Positions 52,707 to 61,118 of a stretch of DNA of 64,000 bases are shown in pieces; position 1 is the stretch's first letter; each line of letters starts with the position of its first letter. The stretch covers positions 1 to 64,000 of the forward strand of contig JAUIEP010000007.1 in assembly GCA_030428835.1 (NCBI GenBank), in the 5' to 3' direction. The notes under the pieces were generated by a model. It saw nothing but the letters and a program-made list of their open reading frames with translations. It made no database searches and had not been told where the DNA came from. This DNA comes from Gammaproteobacteria bacterium (lineage in GTDB: Bacteria; Pseudomonadota; Gammaproteobacteria; Pseudomonadales; Halieaceae). Made by a program: the position numbers and the translations under genes.

Positions 52707-54605
52707 ATGAATCTACGGGACTCGTGCAAGAGCAGTCTACTCGTATTGTTGTTCGTGGCCGCGTGCTCGCCCGTGGAGGACCCGACGCTGCTGCCCGCGT
52801 TCGACGCCGCGAGCGCACTGCCGCCACCGGCGAAGGACGCCGTGCCGGCGAACCCGCAGCGCAACCTGCTGTGGGGCGACCTGCATATCCACACCAGCTA
52901 CTCCACCGACGCGTATACCCTCGGCGTGCGCGCGACGCCCGACGACGCCTACCGCTTCGCGCGCGGCGGCACCATCGAGCACGGCGTCGGCTATCCCATC
53001 CGCATCGACCGGCCGCTGGATTTTGCCGCGGTCACCGACCACTCGGAGTACCTCGGCGCGGCGCGTGTGAACGCCGAACAGGTACTGCCGCTGGAGACCA
53101 GGAGCCTGCGCGAGCGCCTGTTGCATGACGGCCCGCTGTCGCTGACGGTGGCCTTCCTGCGCAGCGTGCGCAACGTCAGCGGGCTGGATGTGTACACCAT
53201 GACGCCGGAGATCGACGCCATCGGCCGCGAGGCCTGGCAGCTCATGATCGACGTGGCGCAGCGGCACTACCAGCCGGGCGTTTTTACCACCTTGTTGGGC
53301 TACGAGTGGACCTCGATGCCCGACGGCCAGAACCTGCACCGCAATGTCATCTACCGCGACACCCGCGTGCCGGACTTTCCCTACAGTTCGCTGGAGTCGC
53401 TCGACCCCGCCGACCTGTGGGACGCGCTCGACGCGCAGCGCGCGGCCGGGATGACGATGCTGGCGATCCCGCACAACGCCAATGTCTCGAACGGCCTGAT
53501 GTACGGCAGCCGGCAGTATGACGGCAGCCCTTTCGACGCGGCGTATGCCGAACAGCGGCTGCGCAACGAGCCGCTCAGCGAGATCCTGCAGGTCAAGGGC
53601 AGTTCGGACACGCATCCGCTCCTGTCGCCCGAGGACGAGTTTGCCGACTTCGAGATTTTCTCCGCGCAACTCAGCCCGACCGGTGCGCAGAGCGAGCCAC
53701 GGGGCAGTTACGCCCGCGATGCGCTGCGCACCGGCATCGAGTTCGCCCACAGCGAGGGCTTCAACCCGTACCGGTTCGGCGTGATCGGCAGCAGCGACAG
53801 CCACAACGCGAGCAGTTCGGTCGAGGAGGGTAATCACCACGGCAAGTTGCCTTTCATGGACGGTTCCGCGGCGCTGCGCCTGGGCAAGGCGACGCTGCTG
53901 CGCGGATCCCTCCACCGGCCGAGCCAGTGGGGCGCCGCGGGACTGGCCGCGGTGTGGGCGCAGGAAAACACGCGGGAGTCGATCTACGACGCCCTCGCGC
54001 GCAGGGAGACCTACGCGACGTCGGGGCCGCGCATGACGCTGCGCTTCTTCGGTGGCTTCGACTACACCGGCGATATGCTGGAGCGGCCGGATCTGCTGCA
54101 GCGCGCCTACGCGCAGGGTGTGCCCATGGGCGGCGTACTCGGCCCGGCCGCCGCCGGGGAGACCGCGCAGCGCGCGCCGGTGTTTGCGCTCTGGGCGCTG
54201 AAGGACCCGCGCGGCGCCAACCTCGACCGGCTGCAGGTGATAAAGGGCTGGGTCGGCGACGACGGCAAGAGTCGCGAGGCGATCTACGACGTGGCGCTGG
54301 CCGACGGCCGTGCCCCGGGCCCGGCCGGCCAGGCGGCGCCCGTGGGCAACAAGGTGGATGTCGCGACCGCCACGTACAGCAATGACATCGGCGCCGCGGA
54401 ACTGCGCGCGCTGTGGACTGACCCTGACTTCGACCCCGATCGGGAAGCGTTCTACTACGCCCGCGTGCTCGAGATCCCGACCCCGCGCTGGTCCACCTAC
54501 GACGCCATGCGGCTGGGGGTGCCCGCGCCGGAGCCCACCAGCCTGCAGGAGCGGGCCATCAGCTCCGCCATCTGGTACCAGGCGGCCGGCGCGGGCGCAC
54601 CGTGA
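52707..54605 (+). CDS. DUF3604 lipoprotein
   Basis: A 632-residue lipoprotein with the lipidated Cys at residue 20. The start at 52707 has GGGGAAGG upstream; the open frame back to 52599 overlaps the sulfatase and is not likely used. WGDLHIHTSYSTDA with H60 and H62 is the start of the DUF3604 / PHP-like metal site, and HSEYLG and HSEGFN supply further ligands. The family is widespread in marine bacteria next to sulfatases and is uncharacterised; a phosphoesterase-like hydrolase in the periplasm is a guess. Co-transcribed with the sulfatase. Confidence 0.87.
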   Translation: MNLRDSCKSSLLVLLFVAACSPVEDPTLLPAFDAASALPPPAKDAVPANPQRNLLWGDLHIHTSYSTDAYTLGVRATPDDAYRFARGGTIEHGVGYPIRIDRPLDFAAVTDHSEYLGAARVNAEQVLPLETRSLRERLLHDGPLSLTVAFLRSVRNVSGLDVYTMTPEIDAIGREAWQLMIDVAQRHYQPGVFTTLLGYEWTSMPDGQNLHRNVIYRDTRVPDFPYSSLESLDPADLWDALDAQRAAGMTMLAIPHNANVSNGLMYGSRQYDGSPFDAAYAEQRLRNEPLSEILQVKGSSDTHPLLSPEDEFADFEIFSAQLSPTGAQSEPRGSYARDALRTGIEFAHSEGFNPYRFGVIGSSDSHNASSSVEEGNHHGKLPFMDGSAALRLGKATLLRGSLHRPSQWGAAGLAAVWAQENTRESIYDALARRETYATSGPRMTLRFFGGFDYTGDMLERPDLLQRAYAQGVPMGGVLGPAAAGETAQRAPVFALWALKDPRGANLDRLQVIKGWVGDDGKSREAIYDVALADGRAPGPAGQAAPVGNKVDVATATYSNDIGAAELRALWTDPDFDPDREAFYYARVLEIPTPRWSTYDAMRLGVPAPEPTSLQERAISSAIWYQAAGAGAP

Positions 54606-54742
54606 CGCCGCTCCGCGCCGCAACCGCCGCATAGGCCCGCGCGCCGAATATCCCGCAGGCGGAAACACTCTTCCCACGCCAGCACGGTTTTTCACCGGCC
54701 GCCAAGGCGGTAATTTTACACTTCAGAATCAAGGAGAACCCG

Positions 54743-55516
54743 ATGTCCGACCCAACCGTGGAACCCTCGACCAGCCCCGGCGAAATCAGCCAGTGGCCCA
54801 TGCTGAAGATTGTCTACCGTACCGACCCGGAGAAAATGGCCGAACTGCTGCCGCCGGGAATCACCGTCGGCGCGCAGCCGCACGTGACGTTGACGATCTA
54901 CAACCTGCCGGTGAACGAGGAGCCGGAGTACGGCATCCTCATGACGATGGACGCCGACTACGACGGCACCGCGGGCGAGTGGGCGCTGGGCTACGGCATC
55001 GACCAGGAAGCTCCCATCTTCCTCTGCCAGTCGGCCAACGGCCAGCCGAAGTTCCCCTGCGCCACCGAGTACTTCCGCCTGGGCGACAAGGTGGTCGCGC
55101 GCTGCAGTCACCAGGGATATACCTTCGTCGAGTTCGAGGGGACGCTCGGCGAGGAGGACCCGCTGCCCGCCGCGGGTATCGAGCGCCACGAGTGGTGGGT
55201 GAAAGTCTCGCGCCAGGTCGGCTTCGGCAAGGGCTACGATTTTCCGCCGCACGTCGTGCATGTCTACGGCCAGTACGGTCCCGGTCACCGCGTCGCTTTG
55301 AACGGCACGCTGACCCTGCGCGAGAGCCCCTGGGATCCCATCGCCACGCGGCTGCCGCTGCTGGAGCAGGTGTCCGCGCACCTGTGGTGGCCGGAGTACC
55401 GCAGTCGCGACATCACGCTGGCGGGCGCGCTGGACCCCGAGGGGTTCTGGCCACACATCGACACCATTTCAGGGAGCCGCTGGCCCGGCCACCAGGGCGG
55501 ACCGCTGCGTGACTGA
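54743..55516 (+). CDS. Acetoacetate decarboxylase (ADC) domain protein
   Basis: A 257-residue protein with the beta-sandwich of the acetoacetate decarboxylase superfamily. Lys103 in NGQPKFPC lies at the position of the Schiff-base Lys in the conserved EPKK motif, although the next residue is Phe rather than Lys, so the pKa-shifting neighbour is missing. Many ADC-like proteins act on other beta-keto acids or as aldolase-dehydratases. CAAGGAG precedes the ATG. The amidohydrolase gene overlaps its stop codon by eight bases, which implies coupled translation. Confidence 0.83.
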   Translation: MSDPTVEPSTSPGEISQWPMLKIVYRTDPEKMAELLPPGITVGAQPHVTLTIYNLPVNEEPEYGILMTMDADYDGTAGEWALGYGIDQEAPIFLCQSANGQPKFPCATEYFRLGDKVVARCSHQGYTFVEFEGTLGEEDPLPAAGIERHEWWVKVSRQVGFGKGYDFPPHVVHVYGQYGPGHRVALNGTLTLRESPWDPIATRLPLLEQVSAHLWWPEYRSRDITLAGALDPEGFWPHIDTISGSRWPGHQGGPLRD

Positions 55517-56732
55517 CACACTGCAACACGGGGGTGCGGATGCCATGGACCGTTATCTGATTTTTTCCACCGATGGCCACGCGGGCCTGCCGATGGAGCG
55601 CTACCGGGACTACCTCGAGAGCAAGTACCACTCGGCATTCGACGAGGCCCTGCCCATCCAGCGCCAGAAGACGCGCGAGGCCGAGGAACAGTTGCTCATC
55701 GCCGAGTTCAACGACCAGTGGCGCTCGGGTATCGAGGAGGACCTCAAGGGGGCGTGGGACGGCGCCGTGCGCAATCGCGTTATCGACGCCGACGGCGTGG
55801 CCGCGGAGGTGCTGTTTCCCGACGGCATCACCGAGCAGAACGCACCGCCTTTCGGTGCCGGGTTGAGTCTCAAACCCTGGGGCGTCGACCCCGAGCTGCA
55901 GTGGGCGGGCGCCCGCGCGCACAACCGCTGGATCGCCGAGTTCTGCAGCGAGGACCCGGTGCGCAGGATAGGTCTCGCGATCGTGCTCGCGCTGTACGAC
56001 GTGGACGAGGCGCTGGCGGAGGTAAAGTGGGCCCATGAACACGGGCTGAAGGGGATTCTCATCCCCGCCCTCATGGGCGACCGCGAGGGCTACAACCACC
56101 CGCGGTACTACCCGATCTGGGAGTACTGCCAGGAACACAACATGGTCGTGCATACGCACTCGGGACCGTCGCCCGACTACGACTATTCCCTGCCGGGTGC
56201 GATGGGCGTCTTCATGACCGAGTTCGCCTGGTGGGCCGCCAGGCCCATGTGGTACATGATCTTCGGCGGAGTTTTCGAACTGTTCCCACGGCTCAGGTTC
56301 GCGTTGACGGAAGTGAGCGAGTTCTGGGTGCCGCACCTGCTCGAGCTGATGGACGTGCGCGCATCCGTAAAACACACCACCGGCAAGCTCGGGGACTTCC
56401 GCAGCAACCTGACGATGACGCCGAGCGAGTACTTCCGGCGCAACTGCTGGGTCGGCGCCTCGGCGCTGTTCGACGAGGGCTCCACGGCCGTGCGCCACCA
56501 GATCGGCATCGACCGGGTGATGTGGGGCACCGACTACCCGCACCCCGAGGGCGCCTGGCCGAAGACCCGGGAGAAGCTGCTGACGTTCATGAAGGGCTTA
56601 CCCGAGGATGAGATCACGGCCATGCTCGGCGGCAATGCCCTGAACTGTTACGACGTCGACGCCGCCGCGCTGGCGCAGATCGCCGCGCGGATCGGCCCGC
56701 CCAAGGCGGACTTCGTCGCGTCGGCCGCGTAG
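55509..56732 (+). CDS. Amidohydrolase (TIM-barrel, ACMSD-like family)
   Basis: A 407-residue metal-dependent hydrolase of the amidohydrolase_2 family. DGHAG near residue 22 gives the first metal site, VVHTHSG the middle His, and WGTDYPHPEG the final Asp. Family members decarboxylate or hydrolyse ring-cleavage products, such as ACMSD and LigY-type proteins. GTG 55509 overlaps the ADC stop; an ATG at 55545 with GGGGG upstream is an alternative start. The Rieske gene follows after 18 bases. Confidence 0.87.
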   Translation: MTDTLQHGGADAMDRYLIFSTDGHAGLPMERYRDYLESKYHSAFDEALPIQRQKTREAEEQLLIAEFNDQWRSGIEEDLKGAWDGAVRNRVIDADGVAAEVLFPDGITEQNAPPFGAGLSLKPWGVDPELQWAGARAHNRWIAEFCSEDPVRRIGLAIVLALYDVDEALAEVKWAHEHGLKGILIPALMGDREGYNHPRYYPIWEYCQEHNMVVHTHSGPSPDYDYSLPGAMGVFMTEFAWWAARPMWYMIFGGVFELFPRLRFALTEVSEFWVPHLLELMDVRASVKHTTGKLGDFRSNLTMTPSEYFRRNCWVGASALFDEGSTAVRHQIGIDRVMWGTDYPHPEGAWPKTREKLLTFMKGLPEDEITAMLGGNALNCYDVDAAALAQIAARIGPPKADFVASAA

Positions 56733-56750
56733 GTAAGGAAGGAGCACAAC

Positions 56751-57770
56751 ATGTCTGAACGATTTCCCATGCCGATGCCCTTCGGCTGGTTCTGTATCGG
56801 CTACGGCGACGAACTCGCGCCGGGCGAGGTGCGCAATGTCCACTACTTCGGCCGCGACATGGTCCTGTTCCGGACCGCCTCCGGGAAGCTCGGCCTCACG
56901 GTGCCGGCGTGCCCGCACCTCGGGGCGCACCTGGGCTTCGGCGGCACGGTACAGGGCGAGTCCCTTCGCTGCCCGTTCCACCACTGGCAGTACGACACGC
57001 AGGGTGTGATCACGGATATTCCCTACGCCTCCCGCATCCCGCCGAAGTGGGAGGGCAAGCCCTGCCTCCAGACGTTCCCGGTGTGCGAGAAGAACGAGGT
57101 GATCTGGGCCTGGTACCACCCGGAGGGTGCGGCGCCCGACCACGAGGTCATCGAACTGGACGAGATGAGCGATCCCGAGTGGACGGAGCGACAGCGCTTC
57201 GAGTGGACGTTCGGTTCCTGCCCCCAGGAAATCGCCGAGAACGGCGTGGACGTGGCCCACTTCAAGTATGTACACGACATGGAGGCGGTGCCCGAGGGCG
57301 AGACCACCTACGAGAGGCACGTGCGGCGCAGCCGCGTGAGCGGCATCCGCAAGGTGAGCGACGTCGACGGTAACGAATACGAGCTGGAGTCGACGGTGGC
57401 GGTGGTGCAGAACGGCGCTGGACAGAAGTGGGTGCGCTTCACCGGCTTCATGGAGTACCTGCTGCAGGTGCTGGTGACCCCGATCGACGACGAGCGTGTC
57501 GAGGTGCGCTTCATGTACCTGCACCGGCACTACGCGCAGGACTCCTTCGAGTTCCAGGGCTTGCAGGCGGCGATCGAGAATACGAACGGCCAGAAGGGCC
57601 TGGAGGGCGACATGCCGATCTGGCATAACAAGTTCCACCTGCGCAACCCGGTCCTGTGCGACGGTGACGGCCCTATCATGCGCTTCAGGAAGTACTTCGC
57701 GCAGTTCTATGTGGGCGGCCCCTACCCGGGTGAGGACGGCGTGCCGGCGCGCCTCGAGGAAGCGTCCTGA
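56751..57770 (+). CDS. KshA-like Rieske oxygenase, terminal component
   Basis: A 339-residue oxygenase. The Rieske 2Fe-2S cluster is bound by C54-x-H56 and C74-x2-H77 (CPHLGAH, CPFHHW). The mononuclear iron site is in ENGVDVAHFKYVH, with H170 and H175 plus a distal Asp. This arrangement and sequence resemble the 3-ketosteroid 9-alpha-hydroxylase KshA and DAF-36-type family; the reductase KshB is not in view. AAGGAGG precedes it. With the HsaA/HsaC/HsaD-like genes nearby, a steroid-type substrate is plausible but not proved. Confidence 0.88.
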   Translation: MSERFPMPMPFGWFCIGYGDELAPGEVRNVHYFGRDMVLFRTASGKLGLTVPACPHLGAHLGFGGTVQGESLRCPFHHWQYDTQGVITDIPYASRIPPKWEGKPCLQTFPVCEKNEVIWAWYHPEGAAPDHEVIELDEMSDPEWTERQRFEWTFGSCPQEIAENGVDVAHFKYVHDMEAVPEGETTYERHVRRSRVSGIRKVSDVDGNEYELESTVAVVQNGAGQKWVRFTGFMEYLLQVLVTPIDDERVEVRFMYLHRHYAQDSFEFQGLQAAIENTNGQKGLEGDMPIWHNKFHLRNPVLCDGDGPIMRFRKYFAQFYVGGPYPGEDGVPARLEEAS

Positions 57771-57780
57771 CGTCGTGTAG

Positions 57781-57871
57781 GTAAGTAGTGTCGGTAATTA
57801 GTTTCGGCAGGTAGTGTCGGCAAGCAGTACCCGCAAGCAGTACCGGCAGGCAGTGCCGGCAAGAGGAGACT
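57781..57871 (+). repeat. 13-bp tandem repeats ahead of an SDR gene
   Basis: Seven consecutive 13-base units fill the gap between the Rieske and SDR genes, for example GCAAGCAGTACCC (57820), GCAAGCAGTACCG (57833) and GCAGGCAGTGCCG (57846). Left-hand copies begin GTAA and diverge more. The seventh unit (57859-57871) carries the GAGGAG ribosome site of the SDR that starts at 57876. There are no unique spacers, so this is not CRISPR. Copy-number changes could alter spacing or mRNA structure. Confidence 0.85.
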
Positions 57872-57875
57872 GGCA

Positions 57876-58748
57876 ATGGTGGACGGCGGATTCGCGGGCA
57901 AGACCGCGGTAGTGACGGGCGGCGCATCCGGCGTGGGCCGCGCACTGTGCGCGTGCTTCGCGCAGGAGGGCATGAACGTCGTGCTCGCGGATGTCGAGGC
58001 GCCCGCGCTGGAGGCCGCCGCGGCAGAACTGCGCGAGCAGGGCGGCAACGTCATCGGCGTCCGTGCGGACGTGACCAGCCCCGAGTCGATGGTCGAACTG
58101 GAGGCCGCGACACGCGAGGCGTTCGGCAACGTGCACATCCTCTGCAACAACGCGGGTGTCGGCATCAAGGAGGCGCAGCGGCGCATCTGGACACTGACCC
58201 CGAACGACTGGGAGTGGGGGTTCGGCGTCAACGTGCTGGGCGTGGCGAACGGCCTGCGCGCGTTCGTACCCAACATGCTCGCACACGGCGAGGCCGGTCA
58301 CGTGGTGAATACGTCGTCCGGCAACGGCGGCCTGGCGTCCCTGCCCACGACGCCGATCTACGCCGCCACGAAAGCCGCTGTCACCAGCCTGACCGAGGTG
58401 CTGCACTACCAGTTCCTCATGGAGCAGGCCGCGCTGCAGGCGCACGTGCTGTTCCCGGGACCGCACATCGTGAACACCAATATCCTGAGCTCGATGCGCA
58501 ATCGCCCGGAGCGCCTGCGCGATGACGACGAACCGGTGGCCTACACCACGATGGCGGACCTCGCGAAGGCGACGGGCATGGAGAACATGCCGCTCACCGA
58601 GCCCGAGGAAGTGGCGCAGACCTGCCTGGAGGGCATCCGCGCGGGTGCGTTCTGGATATTGCCGGCCAGTCGCGCGAACGACGCGCAGTTCAGGGCCCGC
58701 ACGGAGAGCATCCTGGCGCGCAGCAACCCGGTGCTGCCGGGTGCGTAG
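57876..58748 (+). CDS. SDR oxidoreductase
   Basis: A 290-residue classical SDR with TGGASGVG (14-21), NNAG (94-97), Ser148 and Tyr162-Lys166 (YAATK). It resembles the SDR at 46559 in its later conserved block (the FEGIRAG / CLEGIRAG tail), suggesting related alcohols as substrates. Its ribosome site lies in the last copy of the 13-bp repeat. It closes the ADC-amidohydrolase-Rieske-SDR series and converges with the TetR gene across 46 bases. Confidence 0.9.
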   Translation: MVDGGFAGKTAVVTGGASGVGRALCACFAQEGMNVVLADVEAPALEAAAAELREQGGNVIGVRADVTSPESMVELEAATREAFGNVHILCNNAGVGIKEAQRRIWTLTPNDWEWGFGVNVLGVANGLRAFVPNMLAHGEAGHVVNTSSGNGGLASLPTTPIYAATKAAVTSLTEVLHYQFLMEQAALQAHVLFPGPHIVNTNILSSMRNRPERLRDDDEPVAYTTMADLAKATGMENMPLTEPEEVAQTCLEGIRAGAFWILPASRANDAQFRARTESILARSNPVLPGA

Positions 58749-58794
58749 GTGCCGGTCCGGCCGCGCCGTAACGACCGGGTAGACCCCTCTCCCC

Positions 58795-59457
58795 TCAGGT
58801 CACGCGCCTGCCGCGACGCGGCGTTTCAGGGAAGCCCTGGGCCTGGACCGTGCGCAGGTAGCGCAGCGCCTTGCCCCTGGCGCAGGGCACCAGCGAGTTG
58901 ACCCAGGCATAGCGCGTGTGCGCCAGGGCCTCCTCCAGTGACAGTTGCTCGTCCGCCCACATACCCAGTATGGCGGGTACCAGCACGCTCAGGTGTTGCG
59001 TCAGTCCGTCCGTGTCGCAATCCGTTTGCAGCTCGCCGCACTGGTGCAGTTCAGCAACCCGGCTGGCGACGAGCAACTGCACGGTCTGCCGGGCCTGCTC
59101 CTTGGCCTGCGTATCGTCCGAACGCATGATGGCCCAGTGGATCCCCCGATAGAATTCCTGTTGCGGCCCGAAGTCCCCGGGAATGCGGTTCAACTGCTCC
59201 ACCATGCGCTCGACCACCAGGCCGTCGCCCTCGTCGGCGTCACGCTGCAGCAGCGGCTCGAAGCCCTCGAGCAGGATGGCGATCAGGATGTCAGTCTTGG
59301 ACTCGAAGAGGTTGTACGCCGTGCGCGGGCTGAGTTCCGCGACCTCGGCGAGGTAGCGCATGGTGCAGCTCTCGATGCCCTGCGTGGCGATAATGTCCTT
59401 GGCCGCGGCGATGATGCGCGCCCGTTTCTCCGCCTTGTTGTCTTCCCTGCGCCCCAT
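58795..59457 (-). CDS. TetR/AcrR-family regulator
   Basis: A 220-residue regulator starting at 59457; the in-frame region further upstream overlaps the FAH gene and is not coding for it. The helix-turn-helix at about 14-60 includes YLAEVAELSPRTAYNLFESK. It follows the FAH gene by 31 bases and is probably on the same transcript, and so a candidate to regulate the divergent promoters at 60534-60595. The ligand is unknown. Confidence 0.87.
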   Translation of the reverse strand: MGRREDNKAEKRARIIAAAKDIIATQGIESCTMRYLAEVAELSPRTAYNLFESKTDILIAILLEGFEPLLQRDADEGDGLVVERMVEQLNRIPGDFGPQQEFYRGIHWAIMRSDDTQAKEQARQTVQLLVASRVAELHQCGELQTDCDTDGLTQHLSVLVPAILGMWADEQLSLEEALAHTRYAWVNSLVPCARGKALRYLRTVQAQGFPETPRRGRRVT

Positions 59458-59488
59458 CTCTACTGGTTTCCCGGTTGCGTTGCCCGAC

Positions 59489-60505
59489 TCATCCTGCAGG
59501 CGGTTCCTGGAGGTCGTCCGCAACGGACTCCGGAACGACGCGATTGCGCTGCCTGCCCAGTGAAATCTGCCCGTCCTCGCTGCAAATCTCAAGTTCGACC
59601 ACGTCGCCGTCCCTGAGATAGTCGGGCGAACCGCCCTGGGCCGCCCGGAGCTTGGCCAGCCGCCGCGCGTCGTTGCGCATGTTCAGGAGCACGGCCAGCC
59701 CGGTCTTCAGGTTCATGTTGAGCGCCACGCCGCCGGGCGTGCCGGTCAGCAGGCAGTCGCCCGGGTGCAGGTTTGCGAAGCGCGATGCGAAGCCCAGGGT
59801 GTCGTGGGGCTTGTGCAGCAACTGGGCGGTGCTCGCGCTCTGGCGCAGTTCCCCGTTGACCCAGAGTTTCACGTTGAGGCGGTCCACGTAGTCGATCTCC
59901 CCGTCGTCGAGCAGGTACAGGACGGGGCCGGCCGGGCAGAAGGTGCGGTAGCTCTTGCCCCTGAACCACTGCATCGCGGGTCCGCCGAGTTGCTGGTCGC
60001 GCGCCGAGACGTCGTTGCAGGCGATGAACCCCGCGACATAGTCGCCCAGGGCGTCACGCGGCACGTCGGTGGGAGCGACGATGGGTTTGCCGATCACGAG
60101 GCCCAGCTCGGCCTCGTAGTCCAGCAGTTCACACCCGGTGGGACGGATGATGTCGTTGTCGGCGCCCGTCAGGGAGGCGCTCGACTTGATGAACAGCAGG
60201 TTGTCCTGTGGGTCGATCGCGGCCTTGTGCATCCCGGCCTCCTGCTGGTGCGAGGCGTAGTTCAGGCCCTGGCAGAGGAGGGTGCTCGCGGGGGTCAGGG
60301 GGCTGAGCAACTCTACCTCCGCGAGCGACAGGCCGGTGGGGGTCCCCCCGTCCGCCGCCGCAGCGCGGCGCTGCGCCAGGTGTTCGAGCACGCCGCGCAA
60401 TTCCCGGTCCTCCCAGGGCAGGGCGTACACGAGCCCCTTTTCCAGCCGGCCCCAGGTGGCCTGGTCACTGCCGGGCTGTCTGTAACGAATGATCGAAAGT
60501 CCCAT
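59489..60505 (-). CDS. Fumarylacetoacetate hydrolase (FAH) family protein
   Basis: A 338-residue FAH-type hydrolase or isomerase. Metal ligands E131, E133 (DYEAELGLVIG) and D165 are visible, with the catalytic His-Glu region in the N-terminal half (NYASHQQEAG) and TGTPGG near the end. Family members hydrolyse or decarboxylate acylpyruvates, 2-oxohepta-enedioates and similar ring-opening products. Divergent from the DUF6640-like gene, with the TetR gene behind it. Confidence 0.9.
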   Translation of the reverse strand: MGLSIIRYRQPGSDQATWGRLEKGLVYALPWEDRELRGVLEHLAQRRAAAADGGTPTGLSLAEVELLSPLTPASTLLCQGLNYASHQQEAGMHKAAIDPQDNLLFIKSSASLTGADNDIIRPTGCELLDYEAELGLVIGKPIVAPTDVPRDALGDYVAGFIACNDVSARDQQLGGPAMQWFRGKSYRTFCPAGPVLYLLDDGEIDYVDRLNVKLWVNGELRQSASTAQLLHKPHDTLGFASRFANLHPGDCLLTGTPGGVALNMNLKTGLAVLLNMRNDARRLAKLRAAQGGSPDYLRDGDVVELEICSEDGQISLGRQRNRVVPESVADDLQEPPAG

Positions 60506-60533
60506 GTCTCACCCCACCGGTTAGTTGCGGGCC

Positions 60534-60595
60534 AGAGTAGGGCGAAAACAATAAAAATGCAACGTGTTGCAAAAATATCCGGCCTGACCTATGAT
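60534..60595. promoter_or_regulatory. Divergent promoters sharing an operator dyad
   Basis: On the plus strand TTGCAA (60567-60572) is followed after 17 bases by TATGAT (60590-60595), for the gene at 60624. On the minus strand TTGCAT (60557-60562) is followed after 17 bases by TACTCT (60534-60539), for the FAH gene. TGCAAC-GT-GTTGCA (60558-60571) is a dyad covering both -35 elements, so one bound protein could shut off both directions. The TetR gene downstream of FAH is the natural candidate. Confidence 0.72.
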
Positions 60596-60623
60596 GCGCG
60601 CAAATCACTTGTGGAGGTGAGCC

Positions 60624-61082
60624 ATGGAAAACCTTTTTGAGCTGAATTCCGTGACCCGGATCCTGCTGACGATCATCACGTTCATGCTGACGGTGGGTCC
60701 TGCAAAGGCGGACTTCAACGCCACCCACGCGACGAACCCGCTGTGGCCCGGTCACGCCCGCTTTCACGTGGTCTGGCAGGTGGTGGGCAACAGCTCGATC
60801 ATGATCGTGATGCTGTGCCTGCTCTGGATTCCGCTGGTGCAGTACGACCTGCAGCTCAAACTCGTCGTGCTGGTCTGCGCGATCGTCCTCGGCTCCTTCT
60901 ACGTCACACTGGCGTGCATGAAGTTGTTCGACGGCACGCTGGCCGACCCGAACGGTATCAAGCCGTTCGTCTTCAAATTTCCGGGCCGCACCGTGAAGGT
61001 GGATACCAACCTGTTCGGTTTTACCCTCATTTCTATCGTGCTCGCGATCGCCGTTGCCAACATGCACACCGCGGCCGCCTGA
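60624..61082 (+). CDS. Small membrane protein, DUF6640-like
   Basis: A 152-residue protein with four hydrophobic segments. The FNATHATNPLWPGHARFHVVW stretch near residues 30-50 resembles the DUF6640 family. Family function is unknown. It begins 29 bases after the promoter at 60590-60595 and precedes the FAD monooxygenase by 36 bases, so it probably leads that transcript. A role as a transport or electron-transfer accessory is speculation. Confidence 0.7.
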   Translation: MENLFELNSVTRILLTIITFMLTVGPAKADFNATHATNPLWPGHARFHVVWQVVGNSSIMIVMLCLLWIPLVQYDLQLKLVVLVCAIVLGSFYVTLACMKLFDGTLADPNGIKPFVFKFPGRTVKVDTNLFGFTLISIVLAIAVANMHTAAA

Positions 61083-61118
61083 CGGCCAGGCGTGCACAGG
61101 CCGAAGGAGAGTCGGACC

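Noticed and set aside
57781-57871. CRISPR-like repeat array
   Set aside because: Units of 13 bases are directly adjacent with no unique spacers and no cas genes nearby.
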